Source: Oceanococcus sp041625325 (GTDB taxonomy: Bacteria; Pseudomonadota; Gammaproteobacteria; Nevskiales; Oceanococcaceae). Taken from it: DNA of 28,643 nt. The position numbers were made by a program, and so were the translations under genes. Under the pieces are notes generated by a model that saw only the letters and a list, made by a program, of their open reading frames with translations, did no database searches and was not told the origin of the DNA. Shown here in pieces: positions 1-7,515 of the stretch; position 1 is the first letter of the stretch, and every line of letters begins with the position of its first letter. The DNA lies in assembly GCA_041625325.1 (NCBI GenBank), contig JBFJTN010000023.1, positions 1 to 28,643 on the forward strand, in the 5' to 3' direction.

Positions 1-827
1 AAGGGCGCCGAGTCCTCGGAAATCGGCGCCGCCGCCACCGCCGCGGCAATGCGCGGTTCGACCGCCTGCAGGCCCATGGTGGCGATGGCGCCCTGGCTGT
101 GACCGACCACACCGATACGGCCTGGATCGATCACGCTGCGGACGGGAGACTCCTGCAGCAAATAGCTGATCGCGTCCTGGGCCTCCTCGATGTTGTTGCC
201 CGGATCGCCCGGGCCTTCGTCATCGGAATGGCCCTGACCGGAGAAGTCGAAGGCCAGCACGATGTAGCCGGCGTCGGCAAAGACCTGGTGCCACCAGCGA
301 TACATGGCCAGGTTGGTATTGAGCCCCTCCAGCACCACGATGGCGGGGAAGGGGCCGGCGCTGGGCGGAATCTCGCCGCGGCCGGGCAGCGCGATCTCGC
401 CGTACAGGCGGGTGCCGTAACGGTTGCTGAATTCCACCGGCACGACGGCGACCTGGTCGTTGTAGTCCGGGTGGCCGTACCAGTGGTAGGCGTGGTCCAG
501 GCGTGAGCCGTCTTCCAGCTGGGCCAGGGTGGCGCGCACCTGGAAGGCCACCAGCGAAGGGTCACTGAGGTCGCGCACGGTGACGCCGAAGGCGATGGGG
601 TCGAACAGCCGGGTCAGGGCCTCGCGCGGCAGCATCTCGGCCAGGGCGTCGAGATCGTCGATGACCGCTTCGATCTCGTCGGGGGCTGGTGGCGGGTTTT
701 CGCCGCCGCGAGAGGCCGGCCAGCTCTGCAGCTCGCCGTCGCGTGGCGCGACCGCTGACGGTGCCGAACCACAGGCGGCCGCCAGCAGCAGGCCGAGAAT
801 CAGGGTCAGTCGAACGATGACGGGCAT
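1..827 (-). CDS. alpha/beta hydrolase lipoprotein, 3' end cut by window
   Basis: Reading the minus strand from the ATG at 825-827 gives 275 codons without a stop, running off the left edge. The protein starts with a short basic/hydrophobic signal ending in a lipobox, Leu-Ala-Ala-Ala-Cys, with the lipidated Cys at residue 19, so it should be a membrane-anchored periplasmic or outer-membrane lipoprotein. A spacer of roughly 115 residues precedes the hydrolase core. The core shows the strand 'PAIVVLEG', a 'FDFSGQGHSDD' segment and the nucleophile elbow Gly-His-Ser-Gln-Gly at residues 242-246 (Ser244). The Asp/His of the triad would lie beyond the window. The fold resembles dienelactone hydrolase or acetyl xylan esterase-like proteins; the substrate cannot be inferred. 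It diverges from the MscS gene. The hydrolase call is firm, the role unknown. Confidence 0.85.
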   Translation of the reverse strand, partial: MPVIVRLTLILGLLLAAACGSAPSAVAPRDGELQSWPASRGGENPPPAPDEIEAVIDDLDALAEMLPREALTRLFDPIAFGVTVRDLSDPSLVAFQVRATLAQLEDGSRLDHAYHWYGHPDYNDQVAVVPVEFSNRYGTRLYGEIALPGRGEIPPSAGPFPAIVVLEGLNTNLAMYRWWHQVFADAGYIVLAFDFSGQGHSDDEGPGDPGNNIEEAQDAISYLLQESPVRSVIDPGRIGVVGHSQGAIATMGLQAVEPRIAAAVAAAPISEDSAP

Positions 828-952
828 GGCGAGGGGACAATCGGAGGGCTCAGCAGCTTACACGAACAGTTCGGGCCGGCCGTTCCGCTGGCATATTGAC
901 CTGCCCGGGATGGCACAGGACGATAGGCCCTTCGCCTTCGGAAAGCGCAGTG

Positions 953-2071
953 ATGGACTCGGACAAACTGATCTACAGCGGCGCCCTGGTGCTGGCCGCC
1001 GGGCTGCTGCACCTGCTGTCGCGCATCGCGGTCCGGCGCCTGCAGCAGGGGCGGTCGATCCTGCCCGCCGGCCTGGACCGCTGGTTCAAACCGGCCGAGA
1101 GCGGCCGCTACGGCGAGCTGCTGTGGATCCACCTGTGCGTGATGCTGTGCATCTGGGTCGCGGTGGGGCTGACCATCCTCTACTGGCTGGGCTGGCAGGA
1201 GGCCTCCAGCAGTCTGTTGCGGCGCCTGGTCGATGCCGGCTTCGATCTGGCCGGCATCCATATCGTGCCCGTACGCATCGTGCTGGGCCTGCTTGCCGGT
1301 GCGGTGCTGATCGGCGCGGCGCGCCAGTTGCGCATCCAGCTCGCCCAGGTCTGGCTGGTCAAGAGCAAGTGGGATCCCAGCGCCCGGGAATCGGTCGCCA
1401 CCCTGGTCGGTTATGCCGCCATGGTGTTGGCGGTGCTGGTCGGTCTGGGCGTGGCCGGCTTCAATCTGACCAATCTGGCCATTGTCGCCGGGGCGCTGTC
1501 GGTGGGCATCGGCTTCGGCCTGCAGAACATCGTCAACAATTTCGTCTCCGGCCTGATCCTGCTCAGCGAGCGGCCGGTGCGGCGCGGCGACTATGTGCGG
1601 GTCGGTGATGTCGAAGGCGAGGTGCGCCAGATTCACATCCGTGCCACGGAAATCGAAACCCTGGACCGGGTCAGCGTGATCGTGCCGAATTCCGAGCTGA
1701 TTGCCTCGGCGGTGCACAACTGGCGCCTGCGCGATCCCTACATCCGGATCGTGATCCCGGTCGGCGTGGCCTATGGCTCCGATACCGAGCTGGTCCGGCG
1801 CCTGCTGACCGAGATCGGCGTGGCGCATCCTGTCACCCTGCCGCATGGCACGCCCGGGGTGCCGGACACCCATGTCTACTTCGTCGGCTTCGGCGACAGC
1901 TCGCTGAACTTCGAACTGCGCACCTTCCTGCGTGACGTGAACAAGCGCGGCTCGGTGGCCAGCGACCTGCGCTTTGCCATCGACGCCGCCTTCCGCGAAC
2001 ATGGCATCGTGATTCCCTTCCCGCAACGCGATGTCTGGATGAAGACCGATGCAAGCCAGCCGGCCGGGTAG
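953..2071 (+). CDS. MscS-family small-conductance mechanosensitive channel
   Basis: A 372-residue inner-membrane protein of the MscS family, whose members open under membrane tension and release solutes during hypo-osmotic shock. Hydrophobic helices lie near residues 6-25, 57-81, 104-123 and 148-170. The pore helix follows, with the family's Gly/Ala-rich pattern 'AGALSVGIGFGLQNIV' at 179-194 and then 'NNFVSGLILL'. The beta domain is marked by 'ERPVRRGDYVRVG' (206-218) and 'VPNSELI' (244-250). It has more helices than E. coli MscS (about 286 residues), so it belongs to the mid-sized homologues. The ATG at 953 is chosen because GGAAAG lies about 7 bases upstream; a TTG at 896 would add a poorly conserved 19-residue leader. 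The corA-like gene starts inside its last codons, implying co-translation of two ion-handling proteins. Confidence 0.93.
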   Translation: MDSDKLIYSGALVLAAGLLHLLSRIAVRRLQQGRSILPAGLDRWFKPAESGRYGELLWIHLCVMLCIWVAVGLTILYWLGWQEASSSLLRRLVDAGFDLAGIHIVPVRIVLGLLAGAVLIGAARQLRIQLAQVWLVKSKWDPSARESVATLVGYAAMVLAVLVGLGVAGFNLTNLAIVAGALSVGIGFGLQNIVNNFVSGLILLSERPVRRGDYVRVGDVEGEVRQIHIRATEIETLDRVSVIVPNSELIASAVHNWRLRDPYIRIVIPVGVAYGSDTELVRRLLTEIGVAHPVTLPHGTPGVPDTHVYFVGFGDSSLNFELRTFLRDVNKRGSVASDLRFAIDAAFREHGIVIPFPQRDVWMKTDASQPAG

Positions 2072-3083
2072 CCGCCCGGGGCAGCTCAAGCCCCAGCCGA
2101 CGGCGGCGCGGGTACGTCATGCGCGTTACAGCGAGGCGGGCCTGGCGGCCGAACTGCGTGACAGCTTTGATGCCCTGCCGGCGGTGCGTCCCGGGGAGGG
2201 TCTGTGGCTGGACATCGAAGGTGTGCCCGGTGAGGCCGGCCTGCTTGCCCTGCAGCAGGCCTATGGCCTGCACGGCCTGGCCCTGGAGGATGTGCAGAGC
2301 GGCGGGCAGAGCCCGAAGCTGGAGGATTTCGGCACGCATCTCTATCTGGTGCTGCAGATGCCGCGTCTGGAAGCCGGCCGGCTGGAGTTCGATCAGCTCA
2401 ACCTGTTCCTGGCCGAGGGCCTGGTGATTTCCATCCATGCCCGTCGTGACCTGTTCGATCCGGTGCGGGCCCGGCTGGAGGGCGGTCGCGGGCAGATCCG
2501 CACCGGCGGCGCCGAATACCTGCTGTATGCCCTGTGCGACCTGGCGGTGGATCTGGGTTTTCCGGTCACCCAGGAGCTCAGCGAGGTGCTGATCGAACTG
2601 GAAGGCCGGGTCGAGGACGGCGATGCCGATCTCAGCAGCGAGATCTACAGCGTGCGCCGGCAGCTATCCGGCCTGCAGCGGCAGAGTCAGCGCCAGCGCG
2701 AGGAATTGCGCAGCTTCCTGACCCCGGACCACCCGCTGCTGGCCGGCCGCCATGAGGTCTACTGGCGCGATTGCGTGGATCACGCGGACCGCGTCTACGA
2801 AGGCGTCACCTACCTGCGCGAGTCCGCCGCGGATCTGCTCAACACCCATCTGGCCCTGATCAGCCATCGCATGAATGACGTGATGAAGGTGCTGACCATC
2901 ATCTCGACCACCTTCGTGCCCCTGTCCTTCCTGGTCGGGCTTTACGGCATGAATTTCAGTACCGACAGCCCCTGGAACATGCCCGAGCTGAGCTGGCGCT
3001 TCGGCTACCTGTATATCTGGGGGGTGATGCTGCTGGTGATCGCCGGCGTGCTCGTCTTCTTTCGCAGAAAGCGCTGGATCTGA
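2049..3083 (+). CDS. CorA-family divalent metal (Mg2+/Co2+) transporter
   Basis: A 344-residue CorA-type metal-ion channel. The long N-terminal cytoplasmic funnel (about 1-280) is followed by two C-terminal membrane helices (about 282-298 and 320-337). The signature Tyr-Gly-Met-Asn-Phe (299-303) sits at the end of the first helix, followed by the periplasmic loop 'MPELSWRFGY' typical of CorA. The basic tail 'FFRRKRWI' places the C-terminus in the cytoplasm. In this family five subunits form a pore and the GMN motif selects hydrated Mg2+ or related ions; ZntB zinc transporters share the fold, so the metal is not certain. The ATG at 2049 overlaps the end of the mechanosensitive channel gene by 23 bases and is the only good in-frame start. 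The two genes probably form one transcript. Confidence 0.92.
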   Translation: MQASRPGSRPGQLKPQPTAARVRHARYSEAGLAAELRDSFDALPAVRPGEGLWLDIEGVPGEAGLLALQQAYGLHGLALEDVQSGGQSPKLEDFGTHLYLVLQMPRLEAGRLEFDQLNLFLAEGLVISIHARRDLFDPVRARLEGGRGQIRTGGAEYLLYALCDLAVDLGFPVTQELSEVLIELEGRVEDGDADLSSEIYSVRRQLSGLQRQSQRQREELRSFLTPDHPLLAGRHEVYWRDCVDHADRVYEGVTYLRESAADLLNTHLALISHRMNDVMKVLTIISTTFVPLSFLVGLYGMNFSTDSPWNMPELSWRFGYLYIWGVMLLVIAGVLVFFRRKRWI

Positions 3084-3150
3084 GGGCCATCTGGCGCCAG
3101 GGCGCGCAATCGCCTAGTGTGATTTCCCCTGCCACTGCGAGCCCCAGTTC

Positions 3151-3837
3151 ATGAGCAAACCCATTCTCTACGGCCACCCGATTTCACCCTATGTGCGCAA
3201 GGCGCGTCTGGTGCTGCTGTTTCACGATATCGATTTCGAGCACGAGATGGTCACGCCGCATGCGGATCATCCGGGCTTCCGCGAGGCCAGCCCGCTGGGG
3301 CGGATACCCGCCTGGCGTGACGAGCAGGTGGCCTTTTCCGATTCCAGCGTCATCGCCCACTACATCTGCAAGTTCTACGGCGACAACGCGATGCTGCCGC
3401 AGACTGCGGCGGATTTCACCCGGACGCTGTGGTTCGAGGAATACGCGGACACGGTGATGACCCCGGCGATCGCGGCCCACCTCTTCGCCGAGGTGGTGCT
3501 GGCCGGGCGCCTGTTCCCGCGCGAGCCGATCCAGGCGGACATCGACAAGGCGCTGAACGACGAGCTGCCCAGGATTTACGCCCTGCTGGACCGTGAGCTG
3601 CAGGGGCGGGAATGGCTGGTCGGCGATGCGCCGACCCTGGCTGACCTGGCCGTGGGAGGGCTGCTCATCGCCCTGTACCACTGCGGCCAGGAGATTCCGG
3701 ATTCCGCGCCGGCGCTGCGCGCCTATGTCGAGCGCTTTTTCGCCCTGCCGATCATCCAGCGGGTGATCGCGCAGGAGGTGGAGGTGCTTCGCGGCATCCG
3801 CTACGAGTCGCCGCTGGGCGCGCGGGTCGGCGCCTAG
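3151..3837 (+). CDS. glutathione S-transferase family protein
   Basis: A 228-residue cytosolic protein with a thioredoxin-like N-terminal half (about 1-80) and an all-helical C-terminal half. The N-terminal motif 'ISPYVRKARL' has Ser where many GSTs carry the catalytic Tyr, Ser or Cys. 'RIPAW' (51-55) holds the cis-proline, and 'SDSSVI' (63-68) is the usual glutathione gamma-glutamyl-binding turn. 'PTLADLAVGGLL' is the conserved N-capping region of the C-terminal domain. These features support glutathione binding, but the substrate is unknown. It is not SspA, the RNA-polymerase-binding GST homologue usually found next to sspB, because the characteristic SspA N-terminus is absent. It follows the CorA gene by 67 bases and ends at a convergent hairpin before ctpA. 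Confidence 0.88.
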   Translation: MSKPILYGHPISPYVRKARLVLLFHDIDFEHEMVTPHADHPGFREASPLGRIPAWRDEQVAFSDSSVIAHYICKFYGDNAMLPQTAADFTRTLWFEEYADTVMTPAIAAHLFAEVVLAGRLFPREPIQADIDKALNDELPRIYALLDRELQGREWLVGDAPTLADLAVGGLLIALYHCGQEIPDSAPALRAYVERFFALPIIQRVIAQEVEVLRGIRYESPLGARVGA

Positions 3838-3853
3838 CGACTGGCTGCGCCGA

Positions 3854-3883
3854 GGGCGCCCGCAGGCAGCGCTGCGGGCGCCC
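3854..3883. terminator. 12-bp perfect hairpin between convergent genes
   Basis: GGGCGCCCGCAG at 3854-3865 pairs perfectly with CTGCGGGCGCCC at 3872-3883 around a 6-base loop. It lies between the stop of the GST gene and the stop of ctpA, which are transcribed toward each other, so one hairpin could end both transcripts. No T-run follows on either strand, so it is not a textbook intrinsic terminator. Confidence 0.5.
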
Positions 3884-3903
3884 GGCGCGAGCCGGGATTG
3901 CGT

Positions 3904-5208
3904 TCAGCGCGCGGCGCGCAGGATGCTGAGGCCCTTGAGCAGGTTCAGCGCCTCGTACAGGGCATAGTCGCTCTCGGCCAGGCTCAGGTCCCCATCCTTG
4001 GCCTTTTCGTCCGAGGTCGCCGCACCGTTCTCGTTGGCCAGGCTGTTGTTCAGGTCGGCTTCCTTGAGCGGCTTGAAATTGCCCTCGCGCTTGCTCACTT
4101 CAAGCTGCCGGATGGTGATGTCCGGTTCGATGCCGCTGGCCTGGATCGAGCGGCCGCTGGGGGTGTAGTAGCGGGCCGTGGTCAGCTTGATCGCGGCATT
4201 GTTGCGCACCGGCACGATGGTCTGCACCGAACCCTTGCCGAAGGTCTTGCGGCCGACCACGACGGCGCGCTTGTGATCCTGCAGGGCGCCGGCGACGATC
4301 TCCGAGGCCGAGGCGGAGCCCTCGTTGACCAGCACCACGATGGGCCTGTCTTCCAGCGCATCGCCCGGGCGCGCGGTGAACTCGCGCTTGGCATTGTCAT
4401 TGCGGCCCTTGATCGACACCACGGTGCCCTCGTTGAGGAAGATGTCCGAGACATCCACCGCCGCGTTGAGCACGCCGCCGGGGTTGTTGCGCAGGTCGAG
4501 AATCAGGCCGTTCAGCTTGTTGCCGGCTTCCTTCTGCAGTTCCTTGAGCTGATTTTCCAGCGAGGTGGCGGTGTTGCCGGAGAAGGTGGAAATGCGGATG
4601 TAGCCGTATTGCGGCTCCAGCATGCGCGAGCGCACGCTTTCCACCTTGATGATGTCGCGGGTCAGCTTCACGTTGAAGGGCTGGGTGCCCCCCTCGCGCA
4701 TCATCATCAGGTCGATCTTGGTGCCCGGCTTGCCGCGCATCAGGCGCACGGCCTCGGTCAGGGTCATGCCCTTCACCGGCTTTTCGTCGATCCGGATGAT
4801 CAGGTCGCCGGCTTCCAGGCCGGCCCGGCTGGCCGGGGTGTCGTCGATGGGCGAGACCACCCGGACGAAGCCGTTGAACATCTGCACCTCGATGCCCAGG
4901 CCGCCGAACTTGCCGGAGGTGGAGATGGACATCTCGCCGTACTCTTCCTTGTTCAGGTAGGCCGAATGCGGGTCCAGGCCTTCCAGCATGCCGCGGATGG
5001 CGTTTTCCAGCAGTGCGCTGTCCTCGATCGGCTCGACGTAGTTGTCCTTGATCTGCGACAGGATCTCGGCGAAGGCCTGCAGTTCCTGCAGCGGCAGGCT
5101 GGATTGCGGCAGCTCCCGGTCGGCGAAGACGCCCTGCGACAGGGTGATGGATGCACCCAGCACGGTTCCCGTGACGAGCAGGGCGAGAGCTTTGAAATTC
5201 CTGGCCAT
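3904..5208 (-). CDS. ctpA: C-terminal processing peptidase (S41 family)
   Basis: A 434-residue periplasmic serine protease of the carboxyl-terminal processing (Ctp/Prc) family. Residues 1-29 form a signal peptide ending near 'VFA'. A PDZ domain spans about 100-185 ('GGLGIEVQM', 'AGLEAGDLIIRID') and positions C-termini of substrates. The S41 core follows with 'LILDLRNNPGG' (235-245), the nucleophile in 'NEGSASASE' (Ser300) and the general-base lysine in 'TFGKGSVQ' (Lys325). The 25-residue Ser-Lys spacing matches E. coli Prc. Homologues trim peptidoglycan hydrolases or other envelope proteins, in some species with a TPR lipoprotein adaptor. It lies 138 bases downstream of envC on the same strand, a common pairing that suggests work on cell-wall cleavage. 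GGAA lies a little upstream of the ATG. The C-terminal tail after about 375 is polar and variable. Confidence 0.95.
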   Translation of the reverse strand: MARNFKALALLVTGTVLGASITLSQGVFADRELPQSSLPLQELQAFAEILSQIKDNYVEPIEDSALLENAIRGMLEGLDPHSAYLNKEEYGEMSISTSGKFGGLGIEVQMFNGFVRVVSPIDDTPASRAGLEAGDLIIRIDEKPVKGMTLTEAVRLMRGKPGTKIDLMMMREGGTQPFNVKLTRDIIKVESVRSRMLEPQYGYIRISTFSGNTATSLENQLKELQKEAGNKLNGLILDLRNNPGGVLNAAVDVSDIFLNEGTVVSIKGRNDNAKREFTARPGDALEDRPIVVLVNEGSASASEIVAGALQDHKRAVVVGRKTFGKGSVQTIVPVRNNAAIKLTTARYYTPSGRSIQASGIEPDITIRQLEVSKREGNFKPLKEADLNNSLANENGAATSDEKAKDGDLSLAESDYALYEALNLLKGLSILRAAR

Positions 5209-5346
5209 AAGTTCGATTCCGTTGGTGCCTGTCGACTGATACGCACCCGGTGATGCAAAAGATGTACCCGATTTGGACTGTGTCGGGCGCCGAAAGATTC
5301 CGCAGGGGCTGAAACGACCCTCAACATTAGCACAGTTGCCGGTGCG

Positions 5347-6483
5347 TCAGCCCCGCGAGGCCAGCCACGGTGCGGGGTCCAGCGCCTTGCGCCCCTGCCG
5401 GATCTCCAGGTAGACGCCGCTGCGGTCATGCCCTCCGGTATCGCCGGCCTCGGCGATCACCTCTCCGGCGGAAACCCTGTCGCCCACGTTCTTCAGGGCG
5501 GCCCGGTTATGCCCGTAGAGGCTGAAGTAGCCGTCACCATGGTCCAGCACCAGCAGCAGACCCAGGCGGTGCATCCAGCCGACATAGACCACCCGGGCAT
5601 CGGCCACGGCGCGCACCCCGCTGCCTTCCTCGGCGGCGATCCACAGGCCCTTCCAGCGGCTTTCGCCGTCGGATTTGAGGTGATTGTAGCGGGCCAGGAT
5701 CTCCCCGCCGGCCGGCCGCACGAGGCGGCCGCGGTTGTCGCCGAAGCGGCCCCGCGGCGCGACGAAGGCCTGCCGCTGGACGGCCTGGCTGAGGCTTTCG
5801 ACCAGGGCTTCCAGGCGGGCCTGTTCGGCCTTGCGCTGGGCCATGTTCGAGGCGCCGCTGCGCAGGCGCTCCTGGACCTGGGCGAGCAGCGCGCCGCGCG
5901 CCGCCTTCTGCTGCTCCAGGCCGGCCAGGGCCTGCTCGCGGCTGAGGCGCAGCTGCTCCAGCTCGGTCAGCGCCTGGCGGGCCGCCTCGCGCTTGTCCTG
6001 CAGCGCCCTGAGGGTGCGCTCGACCCCGTCGATGCGGCTCTGGTGCCGGGCCTGGAAGCGGGCCAGATAATGTTGCAGCCGGGCCAGCCGGGCGGGGTCG
6101 TCCTGGCTGAACAGCATCCGGCTGTCGGCCTGCCGGCCGATGATGTAGGCGCTGCGCAGCTGGGCGGCCAGGGCCTGGAATTCCGCCTTCAGCTGATCCT
6201 GCAGCGCCTGCTGCTCCTGCGTCAGGGTCTGGCTGCGCTGGCGCGCCGCGGTCAGGTCCGCCGCCAGCAGTGCCAGTGCCTGGCGCAGGTTGGACAGCCG
6301 CTGTTCGCTGCGCAGGATCTCGCGGCTGAGCTTGTCGCTCTGGTTCTGATCACGCTCCAGCTGGGCGCTGATGCGCTGAATGTCCTGCTGCAGTGCCTGC
6401 AACTCCGCTTTCCGGCGTTCCAGGTCATCGGCGGCCAGGAGCAGCAGAGGGCAGAGCAGCAGAAGGCAGGAGAGCAGGCGCAT
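5347..6483 (-). CDS. envC: EnvC-type murein hydrolase activator (degenerate M23/LytM)
   Basis: A 378-residue periplasmic protein with a cleavable N-terminal signal (about 1-18), a long Gln/Leu/Arg-rich coiled coil (about 20-235) and a C-terminal LytM domain (about 253-370). The zinc ligands are missing. The first metal His position reads Arg-Trp in 'SRWKGLWIAA' (275-284), and the His-x-His motif is replaced by 'SGVYLEIR' (355-362). This is the E. coli EnvC pattern, which does not cut peptidoglycan itself but activates the AmiA/AmiB amidases at the septum, recruited by FtsEX through the coiled coil. The ATG at 6483 is chosen because it begins the signal peptide; upstream in-frame codons would lie under the divergent yibN gene. 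Divergence from yibN and linkage to ctpA match known gene orders. Confidence 0.94.
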   Translation of the reverse strand: MRLLSCLLLLCPLLLLAADDLERRKAELQALQQDIQRISAQLERDQNQSDKLSREILRSEQRLSNLRQALALLAADLTAARQRSQTLTQEQQALQDQLKAEFQALAAQLRSAYIIGRQADSRMLFSQDDPARLARLQHYLARFQARHQSRIDGVERTLRALQDKREAARQALTELEQLRLSREQALAGLEQQKAARGALLAQVQERLRSGASNMAQRKAEQARLEALVESLSQAVQRQAFVAPRGRFGDNRGRLVRPAGGEILARYNHLKSDGESRWKGLWIAAEEGSGVRAVADARVVYVGWMHRLGLLLVLDHGDGYFSLYGHNRAALKNVGDRVSAGEVIAEAGDTGGHDRSGVYLEIRQGRKALDPAPWLASRG

Positions 6484-6597
6484 CGCGGCGCGGATATTCG
6501 CATGCGGCGTGGGGAATTTCACCCGTCGAACCAGGCCTTGCCTTTCCTGGCTGGCCCCGGGCGGCGATAATGGTGGTTTGAGTCCTTCATTTCCGAC

Positions 6598-7023
6598 ATG
6601 CTGCAATTCAGCGAATTTCTGAGCAATCACCCGCTGCTGTTTGGCGCCCTGATCCTGGTCGGCCTGGCCATCATCGCCAATGAAGTGCTGATCGTGCGGC
6701 GCGGCGGCCAGCGTGTCGCCCCGGCCGACGCGGTGCGCCTGATCAACGATCAGGGCGCCAAGGTGGTCGATCTGCGCTCGGTGGCCGATTTCAAGAAGGG
6801 GCACATCCTGGATTCGATCAATGTGCCCATGATGAAGCTCGACGAGCAGATGGGCAGCCTGCGCAAGTTCCAGGACAAGCCCATCGTGCTGTGCTGCGCG
6901 CTGGGCTCGGTGGCCACCCAGGCCGGTGGCCGGCTGCGTGCCGCGGGCTTCGAGCAGGTCTTTCCCTTGACCGGCGGCATCAACGGCTGGCAGAACGCCG
7001 GCCTGCCGCTGACCACCAAGTAG
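6598..7023 (+). CDS. yibN: membrane-anchored rhodanese-like protein, YibN type
   Basis: A 141-residue protein with one N-terminal membrane helix (about 13-33) and a cytoplasmic rhodanese domain. 'VVDLRSVADFKKGHI' (56-70) is the CH2A-like motif. The active-site loop reads 'CCALGSVAT' (99-107), with Cys100 in the catalytic position by its spacing to Gly103, and 'GGINGW' closes the domain. Rhodanese domains carry persulfide sulfur, but the substrate of YibN proteins is not established. E. coli has yibN-grxC-secB-gpsA; here the order is yibN-secB-gpsA with no glutaredoxin gene. The start lacks a clear Shine-Dalgarno. A GATAAT at 6566-6571 could be its -10 element, with no good -35. Confidence 0.93.
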   Translation: MLQFSEFLSNHPLLFGALILVGLAIIANEVLIVRRGGQRVAPADAVRLINDQGAKVVDLRSVADFKKGHILDSINVPMMKLDEQMGSLRKFQDKPIVLCCALGSVATQAGGRLRAAGFEQVFPLTGGINGWQNAGLPLTTK

Positions 7024-7037
7024 CGCCAGGAGATCGC

Positions 7038-7508
7038 GTGAGCGAACAAGCCAAAGCCCCCGCCGGACCCCAGGTCGTGCTGCAGAAGATCTTCCTGCGC
7101 GACTGCTCGGTCGAGGTGCCTGATGCGCCGATGATCTTCACCCGCGAATGGAAGCCGCAGATGGACGTGCAGCTGAACACCGACGTGCAGGACGTGGCCG
7201 AGAAGACCCACCAGGTCACCCTGTCGGTGACCGTCACCGCCAAGCTGGGCGAGGCGGTGGCCTATCTGATCGAACTGCAGCAGGCCGGCGTATTCGTGAT
7301 CCAGGGCTTCGACAAGGAGGCCGACCGCCGCGCCGTGCTGGGCGCCTACTGCCCGAACGTCCTGTTCCCCTATGTCCGGGAAGCGGTCAGTGATCTGATC
7401 CAGAAGGCCGGGTTTCCGCAATTCCTGCTGCAGCCGGTGAATTTCGATGCCCTGTTCCAGGAGTACCTGAAACAGCAGTCGGGCGCCGCCACGGCCACCG
7501 CGCATTGA
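7038..7508 (+). CDS. secB: protein-export chaperone SecB
   Basis: A 156-residue homologue of SecB (155 in E. coli), the tetrameric cytosolic chaperone that keeps preproteins unfolded and hands them to SecA for Sec export. Recognisable segments are 'LQKIFLRDCSVEVPDAP' (15-31), 'VTVTAKLGEAVAYLIELQQAG' in two parts across 65-84, and 'LGAYCPNVLFPYVREAVSDL' (101-120), the conserved helix region. The start is a GTG at 7038, chosen because AGGAG (7028-7032) lies 5 bases upstream and the protein then begins at the family N-terminus. It follows yibN by 14 bases and precedes gpsA by 7, so the three are very likely one operon. The short Ala/Thr tail is variable in the family. Confidence 0.97.
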   Translation: MSEQAKAPAGPQVVLQKIFLRDCSVEVPDAPMIFTREWKPQMDVQLNTDVQDVAEKTHQVTLSVTVTAKLGEAVAYLIELQQAGVFVIQGFDKEADRRAVLGAYCPNVLFPYVREAVSDLIQKAGFPQFLLQPVNFDALFQEYLKQQSGAATATAH

Positions 7509-7515
7509 GCGGCCG

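Noticed and set aside
3151..3837. The GST-like gene as a displaced sspA
   Set aside because: Its N-terminus and substrate-turn motifs fit a general GST, and it lacks the SspA-specific segments I know from E. coli.
3898..5253. A 451-codon open frame antisense to ctpA
   Set aside because: The minus strand carries a complete S41 protease with catalytic Ser and Lys; the plus-strand product is His/Gln/Asp-rich and matches no family.
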